Source: Algoriphagus halophilus (GTDB taxonomy: Bacteria > Bacteroidota > Bacteroidia > Cytophagales > Cyclobacteriaceae). From it: DNA of 64,000 nt. Under the pieces are notes generated by a model. That model saw nothing but the letters and a program-made list of their open reading frames with translations, made no database searches and had not been told where the DNA came from. The position numbers and the translations under genes were made by a program. Position 1 is the stretch's first letter; each line of letters opens with the position of its first letter. The DNA lies in NCBI RefSeq assembly GCF_900129785.1, contig NZ_FSRC01000001.1, positions 2,797,206-2,861,205 on the forward strand. The letters run 5' to 3'. Positions 17,614-27,792 of the stretch are shown piece by piece.

Positions 17614-17697
17614 TGCGCACGAGAGGATTCGAACCTCCACACAACTTAATGCACCACCCCCTCAAGATGGCGTGTCTACCAGTTTCACCACGTGCGC
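17614..17697 (-). tRNA. tRNA-Leu (anticodon GAG)
   Basis: 84-nt class II tRNA on the minus strand. The acceptor stem GCGCACG pairs with CGTGCGC with discriminator A. The D-arm contains the conserved AACTGG-TAGAC run. The anticodon stem CCATC/GGTGG encloses loop TTGAGGG with GAG at the anticodon. A long variable arm is as expected for Leu, and the T-arm loop is TTCGAAT. CCA is not encoded. It is followed by its own terminator. Confidence 0.95.
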
Positions 17698-17775
17698 GGT
17701 TAGGGTCAGCAAAAGTAGAAATGTTGCCCATTCGAAGCAACCCCTTCCCTCAAGCTTTTCCAATTATTTTTTCGT

Positions 17776-18660
17776 TTACCCGTAAACTTTCTTCTCGGCT
17801 GCCAATAAGGTATTGTAAAGCAAAGAAGCAATGGTCATCGGGCCGACCCCTCCAGGAACTGGAGTAATTGCGGAAGCGATCTCGGATACCTCATCAAACT
17901 TCACATCTCCTACCAACCTGAATCCTGATTTCTTGCTGCTATCTTCAATTCTATGGATTCCCACGTCAATGACTACTGCCCCTGGCTTCACCATATCAGC
18001 AGTAACAAAATGAGGTTTTCCCAAGGCAACAATCAAAATATCAGCAGACTTCGCAATCTCTTCCAGATTCTTGGTGCGGCTGTGAGTCAACGTGACAGTT
18101 GCATTGCCAGGGTATCCGTTTCTAGCCATCAAAATACTCATAGGGCTACCTACAATATGGCTTCTTCCGATCACCACACAATTCTTACCGGAAGTCTCGA
18201 TCTCATATCTTTTCAATAACTCAATGATCCCATAAGGAGTAGCCGCTACATAAGCAGGCCAATTCAAAGCCATTCTACCTACGTTGGCTGGTGTAAACCC
18301 ATCTACATCTTTCTCAGGTTTGATTTTATCAGTCACCTTCTCCACAGAGATATGTTTCGGCAAAGGCAATTGTACTATCAATCCATCAATGGAGGGGTTT
18401 TCATTGATATCCTCCACTACTTTCAAAAGTTCTTCTTCAGATACCGTATCTTCCAAACGAACCAGAGTAGAATCGAAACCACACTCTTCACAAGCTTTTA
18501 CTTTCGCTCCTACATAGGTTTGGCTAGCGCCATCAGTTCCTACCAGGATCGCAGCCAAATGAGGGGTCTTTCCTCCCTCGGCCTTGATTTCACTTACGCG
18601 AGCAGCAATTTCGGATTTGATTTGTGAGGAGGTTAGTTTTCCGTCAATAATTGTGGCCAT
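17776..18660 (-). CDS. folD: Bifunctional methylenetetrahydrofolate dehydrogenase / cyclohydrolase
   Basis: 294 residues, standard FolD length. It interconverts 5,10-methylene-, 5,10-methenyl- and 10-formyl-tetrahydrofolate using NADP, feeding purine and formyl-Met synthesis. Family signatures are [13 protein letters not shown] (with the catalytic Lys region), [21 protein letters not shown], and the Rossmann motif [13 protein letters not shown]. The C-terminal [10 protein letters not shown] motif is also present. It is cytoplasmic. The lepA gene lies 269 nt upstream on the same strand with no terminator I can identify, and a tRNA gene lies 79 nt downstream on the same strand. Confidence 0.97.
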   Translation of the reverse strand: MATIIDGKLTSSQIKSEIAARVSEIKAEGGKTPHLAAILVGTDGASQTYVGAKVKACEECGFDSTLVRLEDTVSEEELLKVVEDINENPSIDGLIVQLPLPKHISVEKVTDKIKPEKDVDGFTPANVGRMALNWPAYVAATPYGIIELLKRYEIETSGKNCVVIGRSHIVGSPMSILMARNGYPGNATVTLTHSRTKNLEEIAKSADILIVALGKPHFVTADMVKPGAVVIDVGIHRIEDSSKKSGFRLVGDVKFDEVSEIASAITPVPGGVGPMTIASLLYNTLLAAEKKVYG

Positions 18661-18873
18661 TATACATTTAAGTTTTAGCAGGTCTAACGTCGATTCTAAT
18701 TAGTCGATGCCGGACATTCAATATTTAATTACTTTTCATTTCTGCTGTTTCAATACTTCTCTTAAAGATCGAAATCAGTTGATAACTTTTTTACTTTATG
18801 TACTCTATTTTGAAGATCTAGCTTCATTACTCTGGCTTTGTAACTAGTACTTCAAATATTGTAGATCGTATTC

Positions 18874-18932
18874 CAACTTCCCATCCCTTACTTCCTAACT
18901 CAAACTTCCCAATTCTCCCTCCGAACTTCCTA
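18874..18932. repeat. Degenerate ACTTCC(Y)A repeat cluster
   Basis: Four ACTTCC-containing units at irregular 8-25 nt spacing make a pyrimidine-rich strand running up to the lepA stop codon at 18930-18932. The rest of the 18661-18929 spacer shows no gene, hairpin or promoter that I can support. Confidence 0.4.
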
Positions 18933-20723
18933 ATCGAGTTTCAATACCGCCATAAACGCTTCCTGAGGCACTTCTACGTTTCCGACTTGCCTCATTCTCT
19001 TTTTACCTTTCTTCTGCTTTTCCAACAATTTACGCTTACGGGAAATATCACCACCATAACATTTCGCCAACACGTTTTTACGTAATGCCTTGACCGTTTC
19101 ACGAGCAATGATCTTGGTTCCAATAGCTGCCTGAATCGCAATCTCAAACATTTGTCTTGGCACCAGTTCTTTCAACTTCTCGCAAAGTCTCTTTCCCCAT
19201 TCATAAGCTTTATCCCTATGAACCACCGCTGAAAGCGCATCTACTGGTTCTCCATTCAACATCACATCCAACCTCACCATATGAGAAACCTTATAGCCGA
19301 TCAATTCATAATCCAAAGAGGCATATCCTCTAGAAATGGTTTTTAATTTATCAAAGAAGTCGAAGACAATCTCTGCCAAAGGCATATCGAATGTCAATTC
19401 CACTCGATCTGCTGTCAAATAAACTTGGTTTTTGATCTGGCCTCGCTTCTCCATACAAAGAGTAATCACGGACCCCACATATTCGGAGGCTGTAATAATC
19501 GAAGCTTTCACATAAGGCTCCTCGATATGTTTCATCCGGGTTGGATCAGGCATATCAGAAGGTGCATTGATCAATTTGTAGGAATCATCGGTCATCAAAG
19601 CTTTGAACTGCACAGATGGAACCGTGGTAATCACGGTCATATCAAATTCACGCTCCAATCGCTCCTGAATGATCTCCATATGAAGCATTCCAAGGAATCC
19701 ACAACGGAATCCAAAGCCCAATGCCGCGGAAGTTTCAGGTTCCCAAACCAAAGAAGCATCATTGAGTTGAAGCTTTTCCATGGAAGCTCTGAGTTCTTCA
19801 TAATCAGTGGTATCTACAGGATAAATACCTGCAAACACCATGGGTTTCACATTTTCAAACCCTTGGATTGCTTTTTCACAAGGTCTCTTAATGTGGGTTA
19901 TTGTATCCCCTACTTTAATCTCTTTTGCCACTTTTACCCCTGAGATCAAGTAACCTACATTACCTGCACTCATGGTTTGCTGTGGTATTTGATTCAAACC
20001 TAAGATTCCGATTTCATCCGCCTCATATTCTCTGCCTGTATTCACAAATTTGATTTTATCTCCTTTGGAGAAAGTACCATTGAAAATTCGGAAGATTACT
20101 TCAACGCCTCGGAAAGGGTTGTATACTGAGTCAAAGATCATCGCCTGTAAAGGCGCTTCTGGGTCTCCTTTAGGTGCAGGGATTCTAGTAACCACTGCTT
20201 TGAGGATATCATCTATCCCGATCCCGGTTTTTCCAGACGCCAGAATGATATCTTCTCGGTCACAACCTATCAAATCAATCACCTCATCCGCCACTGCCTC
20301 GGGATCTGCTCCTGGAAGGTCAATCTTATTAAGGACAGGAATAATTTCTAGGTCATGTCCCAAAGCCAAATACAAATTGGAAATTGTTTGGGCTTCGATA
20401 CCTTGTGAAGCATCCACAATCAACAGGGCTCCTTCGCAAGCTGCTATGGAACGGGAAACCTCATAGGAAAAATCCACATGGCCCGGAGTATCTATCAGGT
20501 TGAGTGTATACACTTCTCCCTCATGAGTATATCTCATTTGAATCGCATGAGACTTAATGGTGATCCCTCGCTCACGCTCCAAATCCATGTTGTCCAACAA
20601 CTGATTCTGCATATCCCGATCTGCGACCGTCTGGGTTTCCTGCAGTAACCTATCCGCCAGTGTACTCTTCCCATGATCAATATGGGCGATGATACAGAAA
20701 TTTCTAATTTTTTGCATATCCAT
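18930..20723 (-). CDS. lepA: Elongation factor 4 (LepA) GTPase
   Basis: 597 residues, the normal LepA size. G1 is [10 protein letters not shown]3 is DTPGH and G4 is NKID; EF-G-like domains II, III and V follow. The LepA-specific C-terminal domain ends in [21 protein letters not shown]. It binds stalled ribosomes and promotes back-translocation or assembly under stress. The start at ATG 20723 places [15 protein letters not shown] at the conserved distance; a second ATG two codons later is possible. It sits 9 nt behind a TAnnTTTG box, implying a very short or absent 5' leader. Confidence 0.97.
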   Translation of the reverse strand: MDMQKIRNFCIIAHIDHGKSTLADRLLQETQTVADRDMQNQLLDNMDLERERGITIKSHAIQMRYTHEGEVYTLNLIDTPGHVDFSYEVSRSIAACEGALLIVDASQGIEAQTISNLYLALGHDLEIIPVLNKIDLPGADPEAVADEVIDLIGCDREDIILASGKTGIGIDDILKAVVTRIPAPKGDPEAPLQAMIFDSVYNPFRGVEVIFRIFNGTFSKGDKIKFVNTGREYEADEIGILGLNQIPQQTMSAGNVGYLISGVKVAKEIKVGDTITHIKRPCEKAIQGFENVKPMVFAGIYPVDTTDYEELRASMEKLQLNDASLVWEPETSAALGFGFRCGFLGMLHMEIIQERLEREFDMTVITTVPSVQFKALMTDDSYKLINAPSDMPDPTRMKHIEEPYVKASIITASEYVGSVITLCMEKRGQIKNQVYLTADRVELTFDMPLAEIVFDFFDKLKTISRGYASLDYELIGYKVSHMVRLDVMLNGEPVDALSAVVHRDKAYEWGKRLCEKLKELVPRQMFEIAIQAAIGTKIIARETVKALRKNVLAKCYGGDISRKRKLLEKQKKGKKRMRQVGNVEVPQEAFMAVLKLD

Positions 20724-21078
20724 TCTGGGGGCAAAAGTAGTAAAAAATAGGCTTATCGCTTTTATTTTTATCGCTTTCTTAAAAGCTTACTTATTATAGC
20801 GCTTCTCTTTAAAAAATGTTAAAACAACATACTCAGGATGAGGAAGTAATTGGACTGATCCTATCCAATTTTTGATTTCACCCCTGCTTTTGCCTAAAAT
20901 CTGAGGAAATATTCCCCAAAAATCAGCAAAAAATACCCACTTTTTTTGTATTTTATCTATGCTACCCCCTGAAAATCAGCTATTAGGCTCTTGAACCTAC
21001 CTCATTAGGCCGTGGTATGATTATTTCTAAATCCATAGCAAAACCAACTGTTAACAGGACATAGACCACCTATTAGAC
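20724..21078. other. Intergenic region between divergent lepA and efflux operon
   Basis: 355 nt without a gene. It holds a minus-strand promoter box for lepA (20732-20739). The rest is A/T-rich, and I could not identify a sigma-A box with proper spacing for the efflux genes. No inverted repeat typical of a TetR operator was recognised. Confidence 0.4.
20732..20739 (-). promoter_or_regulatory. Candidate -7 box for lepA
   Basis: TACTTTTG on the minus strand fits TAnnTTTG and lies only 8 nt before the lepA ATG. A transcript starting the usual 5-8 nt after the box would be leaderless or nearly so. Confidence 0.4.
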
Positions 21079-22233
21079 ATGAACTATTTATCTATCAACA
21101 CATACAGGCTTAAATCTTTCGCCGTCATCCTTGGCTGTCTTACAGCAAGTTTCGGGTTTTACGGTTGCGAGGAAACTGAGGTAAAAGAGGAAGGAATCCC
21201 TTTACCTGTACTTACCTTGAAAGAGGAACCAGCAGCTATTTCCTATAAATATCTAGGTTCCATTGAAGGAGTTGAAAATGTTCAAATAAGACCCCAAGTT
21301 GAAGGAATATTGGAAGAAATCTATGTGGATGAAGGCCAATACGTCAATAAAGGAGATGCATTGTTCAAAATCAATAGTCAACCATATATGGAGGACTTAA
21401 AAAATGCGCTTGCCAATGTAGAGCTTGAAAAAGCAAGACTACGGAAAGCAAAAACCGAAATTGACAGATTACGTCCACTAATCGAAAATGAAGTGATCTC
21501 AGAAGTTCGAATGGAGACTACTATTGCTGATTATGAGGTAGCGCAATCTTCCTTGGCGAAAGCAGAAGCAGAGGCCGCTAACATGCGAATCAATATGGAG
21601 TTTACCACGATCAAAGCTCCTGTGGATGGTTTGATGGGGAGAATTCCAAAATCGATAGGTAACGTAGTTAAAAAATCAGATGACACGCCATTGACTGTCC
21701 TATCCAATGTGAGTGAGATCTATGTGTATTTTTCAATGAGTGAGTCTGATTACCTCTACTTTGAACGAATGAAAAAGGACTCCACTTCCAAAAAAATGAA
21801 TCCAGACGTGAAGCTGGTCTTAGCTGATGGTAGTGTGTATGATAAAGTGGGAACAATAGATGCCAATTCAGGTCAAATCAACCGATCAACTGGTTCTATT
21901 ACTTTACGTGCCCATTTTGAAAATCCTGACACCTTATTGAGAACTGGTAATACTGGCAAAATCCTGATGGAACAGATTTATCCTAACGCGATATTGGTTC
22001 CTCAATCTGCAACTACTTCCATTCAAAACAAACGGTTTATCTATGTATTGAATGAAGACAATACTGTTTCTAGAAAAGAAATTACGATTGAAGGCAGATC
22101 TGGAAATGATTTTATCGTAAGCGGAGATCTTTTGAAAGCAAATGACCGAATCGTTACGGCAGGACTCGATAAACTCAGTGAAGGCGTTCTTATAAAACCT
22201 TTGGAACAAGGACAATTACTTACACAAAATTAA
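21079..22233 (+). CDS. RND efflux periplasmic adaptor (MFP/AcrA family)
   Basis: 384 residues with a lipoprotein signal ending at Cys30 (FYGCEE), so anchored to the periplasmic side. Biotinyl-lipoyl halves flank a short alpha-hairpin: VQIRPQVEGILEEIYVDEGQYVNKGDALFKI before the hairpin (about 100-155) and TTIKAPVDGLMGRIP after it. A beta-barrel and membrane-proximal domain follow. It would link the inner-membrane pump to the outer-membrane channel encoded downstream. It is the first gene of a three-gene efflux operon. The substrate is unknown; antibiotics, dyes or bile-like compounds are typical of the HAE1 class. Confidence 0.92.
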   Translation: MNYLSINTYRLKSFAVILGCLTASFGFYGCEETEVKEEGIPLPVLTLKEEPAAISYKYLGSIEGVENVQIRPQVEGILEEIYVDEGQYVNKGDALFKINSQPYMEDLKNALANVELEKARLRKAKTEIDRLRPLIENEVISEVRMETTIADYEVAQSSLAKAEAEAANMRINMEFTTIKAPVDGLMGRIPKSIGNVVKKSDDTPLTVLSNVSEIYVYFSMSESDYLYFERMKKDSTSKKMNPDVKLVLADGSVYDKVGTIDANSGQINRSTGSITLRAHFENPDTLLRTGNTGKILMEQIYPNAILVPQSATTSIQNKRFIYVLNEDNTVSRKEITIEGRSGNDFIVSGDLLKANDRIVTAGLDKLSEGVLIKPLEQGQLLTQN

Positions 22234-22378
22234 TTCAGACAAGCTGTAGCCTATCCTTAGTGAAAGCTTAGACCATCTAACATGACACCTAGACATTTAC
22301 CCTTTCCTCCTGGAATTGGGGTTGCTGACCCTTGTTAGGAGATGCTCATTTTTTATCTAGGTATATCCTGAAAGTCGC

Positions 22379-25300
22379 ATGATAAAAAACATTATACAAA
22401 GGCCAGTATTGGCATTGGTAATCTCCATTCTATTGGTATTGGCCGGTGCAGCGAGCATGACCATGCTTCCCGTTGAGCGATTTCCCGAAATCGCGCCTCC
22501 TAGTGTCAGTGTGCAGGTATATTACCCTGGAGCCAATGCAGAGACCGTAGCCAATTCAGTGCTATTACCGCTGGAGGAAGCCATCAACGGAGCAGAAAAT
22601 ATGAGTTATGTCAACTCCACGGCAACTAACTCTGGAAGAGGTCGGTCTACCGTGTACTTTGAACCCGGAACCGATCCCAATGTTGCTGCTGTAGAAATTC
22701 AAAACAGGATTTCGAAAGTCATGGAACAAATCCCTGCCGAGGTGAGGGAAGCAGGTATTGTCGTGTTGAAACGCTTGAAAGGATCTTTGATGACCATCAA
22801 CATCTACAGTGAAAGTGATGATTATGACGAGACTTTCCTAAATGCCTACACCCGGATGAAAATCCGCAGAGAGTTAAAACGTGTGGGCGGTATTGCAGAA
22901 GCGTCCATCTTGCGTTCCCGGGATTATGCCATGCGAATTTGGCTCAATCCAGAAAAACTGGCGCTCTATGGATTGACTCCTAGAGAGGTGTTAAATGAAG
23001 TAAGAGACCAAAGTTTTGAAGCGGCTCCCGGTAGGTTTGGTGAAAATTCAGAAGAAACTTTTGAGATTGTATTAAAACATAGTGGACGGTTCAGTGAACC
23101 TGAAGAATATGAAAACATCGTCATTAAATCTGAGGAAGACGGATCCCAACTTCGATTAAAGGATGTGGCCCGACTGGAGTTCGGAGCATCGAACTATGCC
23201 AGTGAAAATAAACTGGATGGTAAATCTGCAGTCACCATTGATATTGTACAGCAACAAGGAGCCAACGCAGTGGAAATTGACAAGGCTGTTCGCGAAATCA
23301 TGGAAGAGCAGGCCAAGGCATTCCCAGAAGGAATTCATTACAAAATCACCTATAGTGTGCGTGACCAAATTGATGAGTCCATGCACCATGTGCGACAAAC
23401 TTTAATAGAGGCATTTGTATTGGTTTTTTTGGTCGTATTTATCTTCCTACAAGATTTTAGAGCGACCATCATCACGGCAATTTCTATCCCCGTTTCATTG
23501 ATTGGTACGTTCTTTTTTCTCCAATTAATCGGAGCCACCATGAATGTGCTCAGTATGTTCTCCATCGTGTTGGCAATCGGTATTGTGGTGGATGATGCCA
23601 TTGTGGTGATTGAGGCGATTTACGAAAAAATCCACGATCAAGGAATGCAGGTATTGGATGCGGTCAACGCAGCCATGTCAGAAATCACCGGAGCGATTAT
23701 TTCCATTACCATTGTGATTGCCGCCGTATTTTTACCTGCAGGATTCTTGGATGGACCAGTGGGGGTATTCTATAAGGAATTTGCTTTCACCATCATCTTT
23801 GCGGTTTTGATTTCAGCGATCAATGCATTGACCTTGGTCCCTGTTTTGAGCGCCTTGATTTTAGGTAAGAAAAAGGAGAAAAAACCTGCTAAAAACAACC
23901 TGATCGGAAAGATCAAAGAGTCTGAGAAGATGGACAAAATCAAGTCTATCAAGACCAAAAGCTTAAAGAAATTTGACTCCGTTTTTGATAAGTTTACCTT
24001 TCAATACATCCGATTAATCAAATGGGCCATCCTTCGTAAATGGTGGACCGTAGGGGGATTGGTCATCGTAACTGGACTTACCTATTTCTTGGCTTCCAAT
24101 ACGCCCAAAGGTTTTATCCCTACCGAAGATGACAACTTCCTGATTTTCTCATTATCCATGCCGGAAGGTTCTTCCCTCTACCGAACGAACCAGTTGCTCA
24201 GACAGGCAGACTCTTTACTACACTTGGAACCGGCTGTTGCTAGCGTCAACACGGTTTCTGGTTACAATATTGTGGATGATTCAGAAAGTGCTTCAACAGG
24301 GCTGGGCTATGTGAAACTGAAAGAAGTTTCTGATCGAGGAGACATTTCTGATATCCAGGAAGTGGTCAAGCATTTGACCAAAAAACTCAGCGTATTGAAT
24401 GAAGCCAAAATCAATATGTATCCAAGACCGACGGTACAGGGTTTTGGTAATTTCGATGGGGTTCAGATTGTTCTTCAGGATTATTCTGATGGGGATTTGG
24501 CTGAGTTTGGAGTGTTGATCCATGAGTTTGTAGCGGAACTTTCCAGACAAAAAGAAATCGAAAAAGCCTTTACTTCCTACAATACCAATTTCCCTCAGTT
24601 CAAACTGAACATCGACTATGAAAAAGCAAAAGCTTTAGGGGTCAGTGTAAAAGACATGATGTTTACCATCCAGTCTAATTTCGGTAGAACCCGAGTGGGT
24701 GACTTCAACCGATTCACCCGTCAATACATGGTATACATGCAGTCGGACATCCAATACCGGGAAACCCCCGATGCCATTAATTCAATCATGGTCAAAAATG
24801 ACAAAGGAGAAATGGTGCCGCTTAGCTCCTTTGTAAGTCTTGAACAAACGTATGGACCGGAGACGGTATTTAGGTACAATCTATACAATGCAGCCAGAAT
24901 TAACATTACACCAGCTCAAGGGTACAGCACGGGTGATGTCATGGATATGTTGGAGAAATTCAGCGAAGATAAACTTCCTGCCAACCTTGGTTTTGAATGG
25001 ACAGGGATGAGTTTGGAGGAAAAGAAATCTGGCTCCAGTACCACCACGATTTTCATCATCAGTATCATCCTGACTTATTTCATTCTGGCAGCACAGTACG
25101 AAAGTTTCTGGCTTCCTATGGCCGTGATTCTTTCCTTGCCAGCAGGTATCCTGGGGATTTTCGCTTCCATAAATTTGGTAGGCATAGATAACAATATTTA
25201 TGTCCAGGTGGGACTGATTATGCTGATTGGTCTTTTGGCAAAGAATGCCATCCTCATTGTAGAGTTCGTGGCACAAAAAAGAAGAGCTGGACTACCTGTC

Positions 25301-25570
25301 TTTGAGGCGGTCATAGAAGCCTGTGAATTGCGATTGAGACCTATTATGATGACCTCATTTGCCTTTACAGCGGGGTTGGTTCCTTTGATGTTTTCTGTGG
25401 GCTCCTCTGCTGAAGGCACCAAGTCAGTCAGTATTGGTACTGCCGGGGGAATGATTTTTGGGATTTCACTAGGACTTATTTTCATCCCTGTATTGGCCTA
25501 TCTTTTCCAACAGCTACAGGATAGATTCACTTTGACTACCAGTAAAAAAGTAGAAACCGCAGAACAATGA
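22379..25570 (+). CDS. RND multidrug efflux pump, inner-membrane subunit (AcrB/HAE1 family)
   Basis: 1063 residues. The N-terminal TM1 (IQRPVLALVISILLVLAG) is followed by the conserved MLPVERFPEIAPPSVSV. TM4 holds the proton-relay Asp pair Asp405-Asp406 (GIVVDDAIVVIEAI). Two large periplasmic porter/docking regions and twelve predicted membrane helices in two repeats are present; the second half includes ILTYFILAAQYESFWLP and GLLAKNAILIVEFV. A charged Lys/Glu-rich cytoplasmic insert lies around residues 495-535. It uses proton import to expel substrates. It is separated from the adaptor gene by 145 nt and overlaps the outer-membrane factor gene by 4 nt (ATGA), showing coupling. Confidence 0.95.
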   Translation: MIKNIIQRPVLALVISILLVLAGAASMTMLPVERFPEIAPPSVSVQVYYPGANAETVANSVLLPLEEAINGAENMSYVNSTATNSGRGRSTVYFEPGTDPNVAAVEIQNRISKVMEQIPAEVREAGIVVLKRLKGSLMTINIYSESDDYDETFLNAYTRMKIRRELKRVGGIAEASILRSRDYAMRIWLNPEKLALYGLTPREVLNEVRDQSFEAAPGRFGENSEETFEIVLKHSGRFSEPEEYENIVIKSEEDGSQLRLKDVARLEFGASNYASENKLDGKSAVTIDIVQQQGANAVEIDKAVREIMEEQAKAFPEGIHYKITYSVRDQIDESMHHVRQTLIEAFVLVFLVVFIFLQDFRATIITAISIPVSLIGTFFFLQLIGATMNVLSMFSIVLAIGIVVDDAIVVIEAIYEKIHDQGMQVLDAVNAAMSEITGAIISITIVIAAVFLPAGFLDGPVGVFYKEFAFTIIFAVLISAINALTLVPVLSALILGKKKEKKPAKNNLIGKIKESEKMDKIKSIKTKSLKKFDSVFDKFTFQYIRLIKWAILRKWWTVGGLVIVTGLTYFLASNTPKGFIPTEDDNFLIFSLSMPEGSSLYRTNQLLRQADSLLHLEPAVASVNTVSGYNIVDDSESASTGLGYVKLKEVSDRGDISDIQEVVKHLTKKLSVLNEAKINMYPRPTVQGFGNFDGVQIVLQDYSDGDLAEFGVLIHEFVAELSRQKEIEKAFTSYNTNFPQFKLNIDYEKAKALGVSVKDMMFTIQSNFGRTRVGDFNRFTRQYMVYMQSDIQYRETPDAINSIMVKNDKGEMVPLSSFVSLEQTYGPETVFRYNLYNAARINITPAQGYSTGDVMDMLEKFSEDKLPANLGFEWTGMSLEEKKSGSSTTTIFIISIILTYFILAAQYESFWLPMAVILSLPAGILGIFASINLVGIDNNIYVQVGLIMLIGLLAKNAILIVEFVAQKRRAGLPVFEAVIEACELRLRPIMMTSFAFTAGLVPLMFSVGSSAEGTKSVSIGTAGGMIFGISLGLIFIPVLAYLFQQLQDRFTLTTSKKVETAEQ

Positions 25571-27039
25571 TGTACACTAAGAGATTAATACCCCTTTTCT
25601 TATTGCTTATCGTGGCGGTAAGCTGCAAAGTCGGAGAGAATTATACCCGACCTGAAACGGATTTACCCGATGAATTCTATGGTAGCGAAAAACTGCAGGA
25701 CAGTGTATTTGTCGGGGATGAACAAATCGCTCTGATTTCTTGGGAAGATTTCTTCCAGGACTCCACGTTGAATTCTCTGATCGACACGGCGCTTTCAGGA
25801 AATTTTGACATGCAAAAAGCCAGAAAGCAAATTGAAATTGCAAGTGAAAGCTTCCTGCAAACTAAAGCCAATTTCTTACCTAGCCTTGGGTCCAATCCCG
25901 CAAGATTTACCCGGGAATATTATTCAGAAAACTACAATAATTACGGCTCGAATAGAGCAAGGAGAAACCATCCAGATGGGGTTCCCAGAACGCTATATAC
26001 CGAAAATTTAGCTTATGCGGTAGCGTTGCAAGCAAGTTGGGAAATTGACATTTGGGGTAAATTAAGATGGCAAAAAGAAGCTGCCCAAGCCAGATATATG
26101 CAAACGGCAGAATTTCAAAAAGCACTTCAAACGGCTTTGGTTTCGGAGATCTCTTCGACCTATTTCAATATGTTGATGCTGAAATCCCAGTTGACCGTGG
26201 CAGAAAGAAACTACAGCCTCAGCCAAAACACCTTAAAAATCGTCAAGCTTCAGTACGATGCTGGCGAGAACACATCCTTGGCTGTTCAGCAAACCCAGTC
26301 CCAGATGTTACGAGCCAAGGCATTGATCCCTCAATTGGAAAAAGCCTATATCATCCAGGAAAATAAATTAAACAATTTGTTGGGAAATGTACCTTCTGAA
26401 ATCGAACTGGAGGGAGTACTGGACCAGCTGGCATTAGATCACCGATTCAGTACCGGGGTACCGATCGACTTGATTCAAAACCGACCTGATGTGGCTGCTT
26501 CAGAGTATAATCTAGTAGCTGCCAATGCAAAAGTTGGGATCACCCAGGCCATGAAATACCCTTCTTTAACCATTAACGCGGGTGCCGGGCTAAACTCCAT
26601 GAGTTTTGGGAATGTATTGGATCCATTCAGTTCTGGATTTGCCTTGATCAATGGGGCTTTGTTCCAGCCTATTTTCCAAAACAGAAAATTAAAGACCAAC
26701 CACCGTATTGCGATCAAGGAACGTGAGATAGCTGAATTGGACTTCCGAGACAAAGTGAATACTGCCATTAGTGAAGTATCCAGTGCATTGGTTAATATTG
26801 AAAAGCTTCAAGAGGAATATGATATTGCCCAAGAGCGGTTAAGAACGACTACCAAGAGTATGACTGATGCATTTTTGCTCTTTCAAAGTGGCTTTGCGAA
26901 TTACTTGGAAATCATCAATGCCCAAGAGGACGCACTCCAAAACCAGCTGGAAGTGGTACAGTTAAAAATGCAATTGGCTTTGGCCAAAGTAGAATTATAC
27001 AGAAGCCTTGGTGGCGGTTGGCAAGTGGATGGGGAATGA
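25567..27039 (+). CDS. Outer-membrane efflux factor lipoprotein (TolC/NodT family)
   Basis: 490 residues. The lipoprotein signal ends at Cys20 (AVSCKVGENYTRP), and the mature start YTRPETDLPDEF is typical of NodT/OprM-type channels. Two OEP repeats form the coiled-coil tunnel, with the usual QNRPDV(AA) motif (IDLIQNRPDVAASEYNL) and the AFEKGFANYLE-like segment (LFQSGFANYLEIINAQ). It would close the tripartite pump with the two preceding gene products. The start overlaps the pump gene stop by 4 nt. A repeat-bearing spacer follows. Confidence 0.93.
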   Translation: MMYTKRLIPLFLLLIVAVSCKVGENYTRPETDLPDEFYGSEKLQDSVFVGDEQIALISWEDFFQDSTLNSLIDTALSGNFDMQKARKQIEIASESFLQTKANFLPSLGSNPARFTREYYSENYNNYGSNRARRNHPDGVPRTLYTENLAYAVALQASWEIDIWGKLRWQKEAAQARYMQTAEFQKALQTALVSEISSTYFNMLMLKSQLTVAERNYSLSQNTLKIVKLQYDAGENTSLAVQQTQSQMLRAKALIPQLEKAYIIQENKLNNLLGNVPSEIELEGVLDQLALDHRFSTGVPIDLIQNRPDVAASEYNLVAANAKVGITQAMKYPSLTINAGAGLNSMSFGNVLDPFSSGFALINGALFQPIFQNRKLKTNHRIAIKEREIAELDFRDKVNTAISEVSSALVNIEKLQEEYDIAQERLRTTTKSMTDAFLLFQSGFANYLEIINAQEDALQNQLEVVQLKMQLALAKVELYRSLGGGWQVDGE

Positions 27040-27049
27040 AAAATGTCTG

Positions 27050-27180
27050 GTTAAACCCAAAATAAAACTAGGGGCAGTCCGAGAGCCGGCCTGTCCGTCA
27101 GGAAGAGAGAGTCAAGGACGCTTCGATTTCGAGACTCTCGTCTCTCAAGTGCTTAGAATGACATCATACCTTACAAAGCT
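27050..27180. repeat. Extragenic palindromic/degenerate repeat after the efflux operon
   Basis: The spacer 27040-27240 contains GCCTGTCCGTCAGG at 27089-27102 (CCTG/CAGG palindrome), similar in form to the palindromes at 17141 and 17252. A segment ending TGCTTAGAATGACA follows. This looks like debris of dispersed extragenic repeats; I see no terminator with a clean T-run. Confidence 0.4.
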
Positions 27181-27228
27181 GGGGTACTTTTCCTATTAGC
27201 GAAAGAAAAACAAAAAACAATCTTTTCT

Positions 27229-27236
27229 TACCTTTG
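27229..27236 (+). promoter_or_regulatory. Candidate -7 box for the DUF4924 gene
   Basis: TACCTTTG fits TAnnTTTG and is followed after only 4 nt by the ATG at 27241. As with lepA, the transcript would be almost leaderless. Confidence 0.45.
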
Positions 27237-27240
27237 CACC

Positions 27241-27780
27241 ATGAAATCGGTAGCAGAAAACAAAAAAGCTCAAAACATAGCAGAATACATTATTTACATG
27301 TATCAAATGGAAGACCTGATAAGATCCTACCAAGGAAATCCAGCCGAAATCAAGCAATATGTAGTAGAAAAGTATCCCGTTTCTGAAGAGGAAAAAGCTG
27401 AAATATCCGATTGGTATTTATCCTTATTGGATCAAATGAATGCTCAACAAATTCTAGAAAAAGGGCATTTGAAGGAACTCAATCAATTGGTGGGGGAATT
27501 GGCTAGAATCCATTGGAATTTATTGAAAACGGATGGCACCTATTTCGAGGCTTATTCCAAAGTAAAACCATTTATCATAAATGCGGTCATGCAGGCAGAG
27601 GGAAAAGACTTGGGTAATGAGATTCAGATTTGCTTAAATGGGATTTATGGATTGTTACTTTGCCGGCTTTTAGGAAAAAAAGTCTCTGATGAACAGTTAA
27701 AATCTGCTGAAGCCTATGGGGATGTCTTGTCTTACCTAAGCCGCTATTACCATACAGTGCACTCCTTGCCCGAGAACTAA
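27241..27780 (+). CDS. DUF4924 family protein
   Basis: 179 residues, all-helical, cytoplasmic, with no signal. The opening KKAQNIAEYIIYMYQMEDLIRSY is the characteristic start of DUF4924, a family known essentially from Bacteroidota and without assigned function. The remaining helices include ARIHWNLLKTDGTYFEAY and ICLNGIYGLLLCRLLGK. It is preceded by a sigma-A-type box and followed, in the same frame after its stop, by a candidate membrane microprotein. Confidence 0.85.
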   Translation: MKSVAENKKAQNIAEYIIYMYQMEDLIRSYQGNPAEIKQYVVEKYPVSEEEKAEISDWYLSLLDQMNAQQILEKGHLKELNQLVGELARIHWNLLKTDGTYFEAYSKVKPFIINAVMQAEGKDLGNEIQICLNGIYGLLLCRLLGKKVSDEQLKSAEAYGDVLSYLSRYYHTVHSLPEN

Positions 27781-27792
27781 GCTCTTCTAAAT

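Noticed and set aside
17492..17740. An 82-codon minus-strand frame spanning the tRNA-Leu gene
   Set aside because: It reads through the tRNA and its terminator; the RNA gene explains the sequence.
19425..19943. A 172-codon plus-strand open frame inside lepA
   Set aside because: It is antisense to the conserved LepA GTPase; its composition (His, Ser and Phe rich) is that of a shadow frame and it has no start context or family features.
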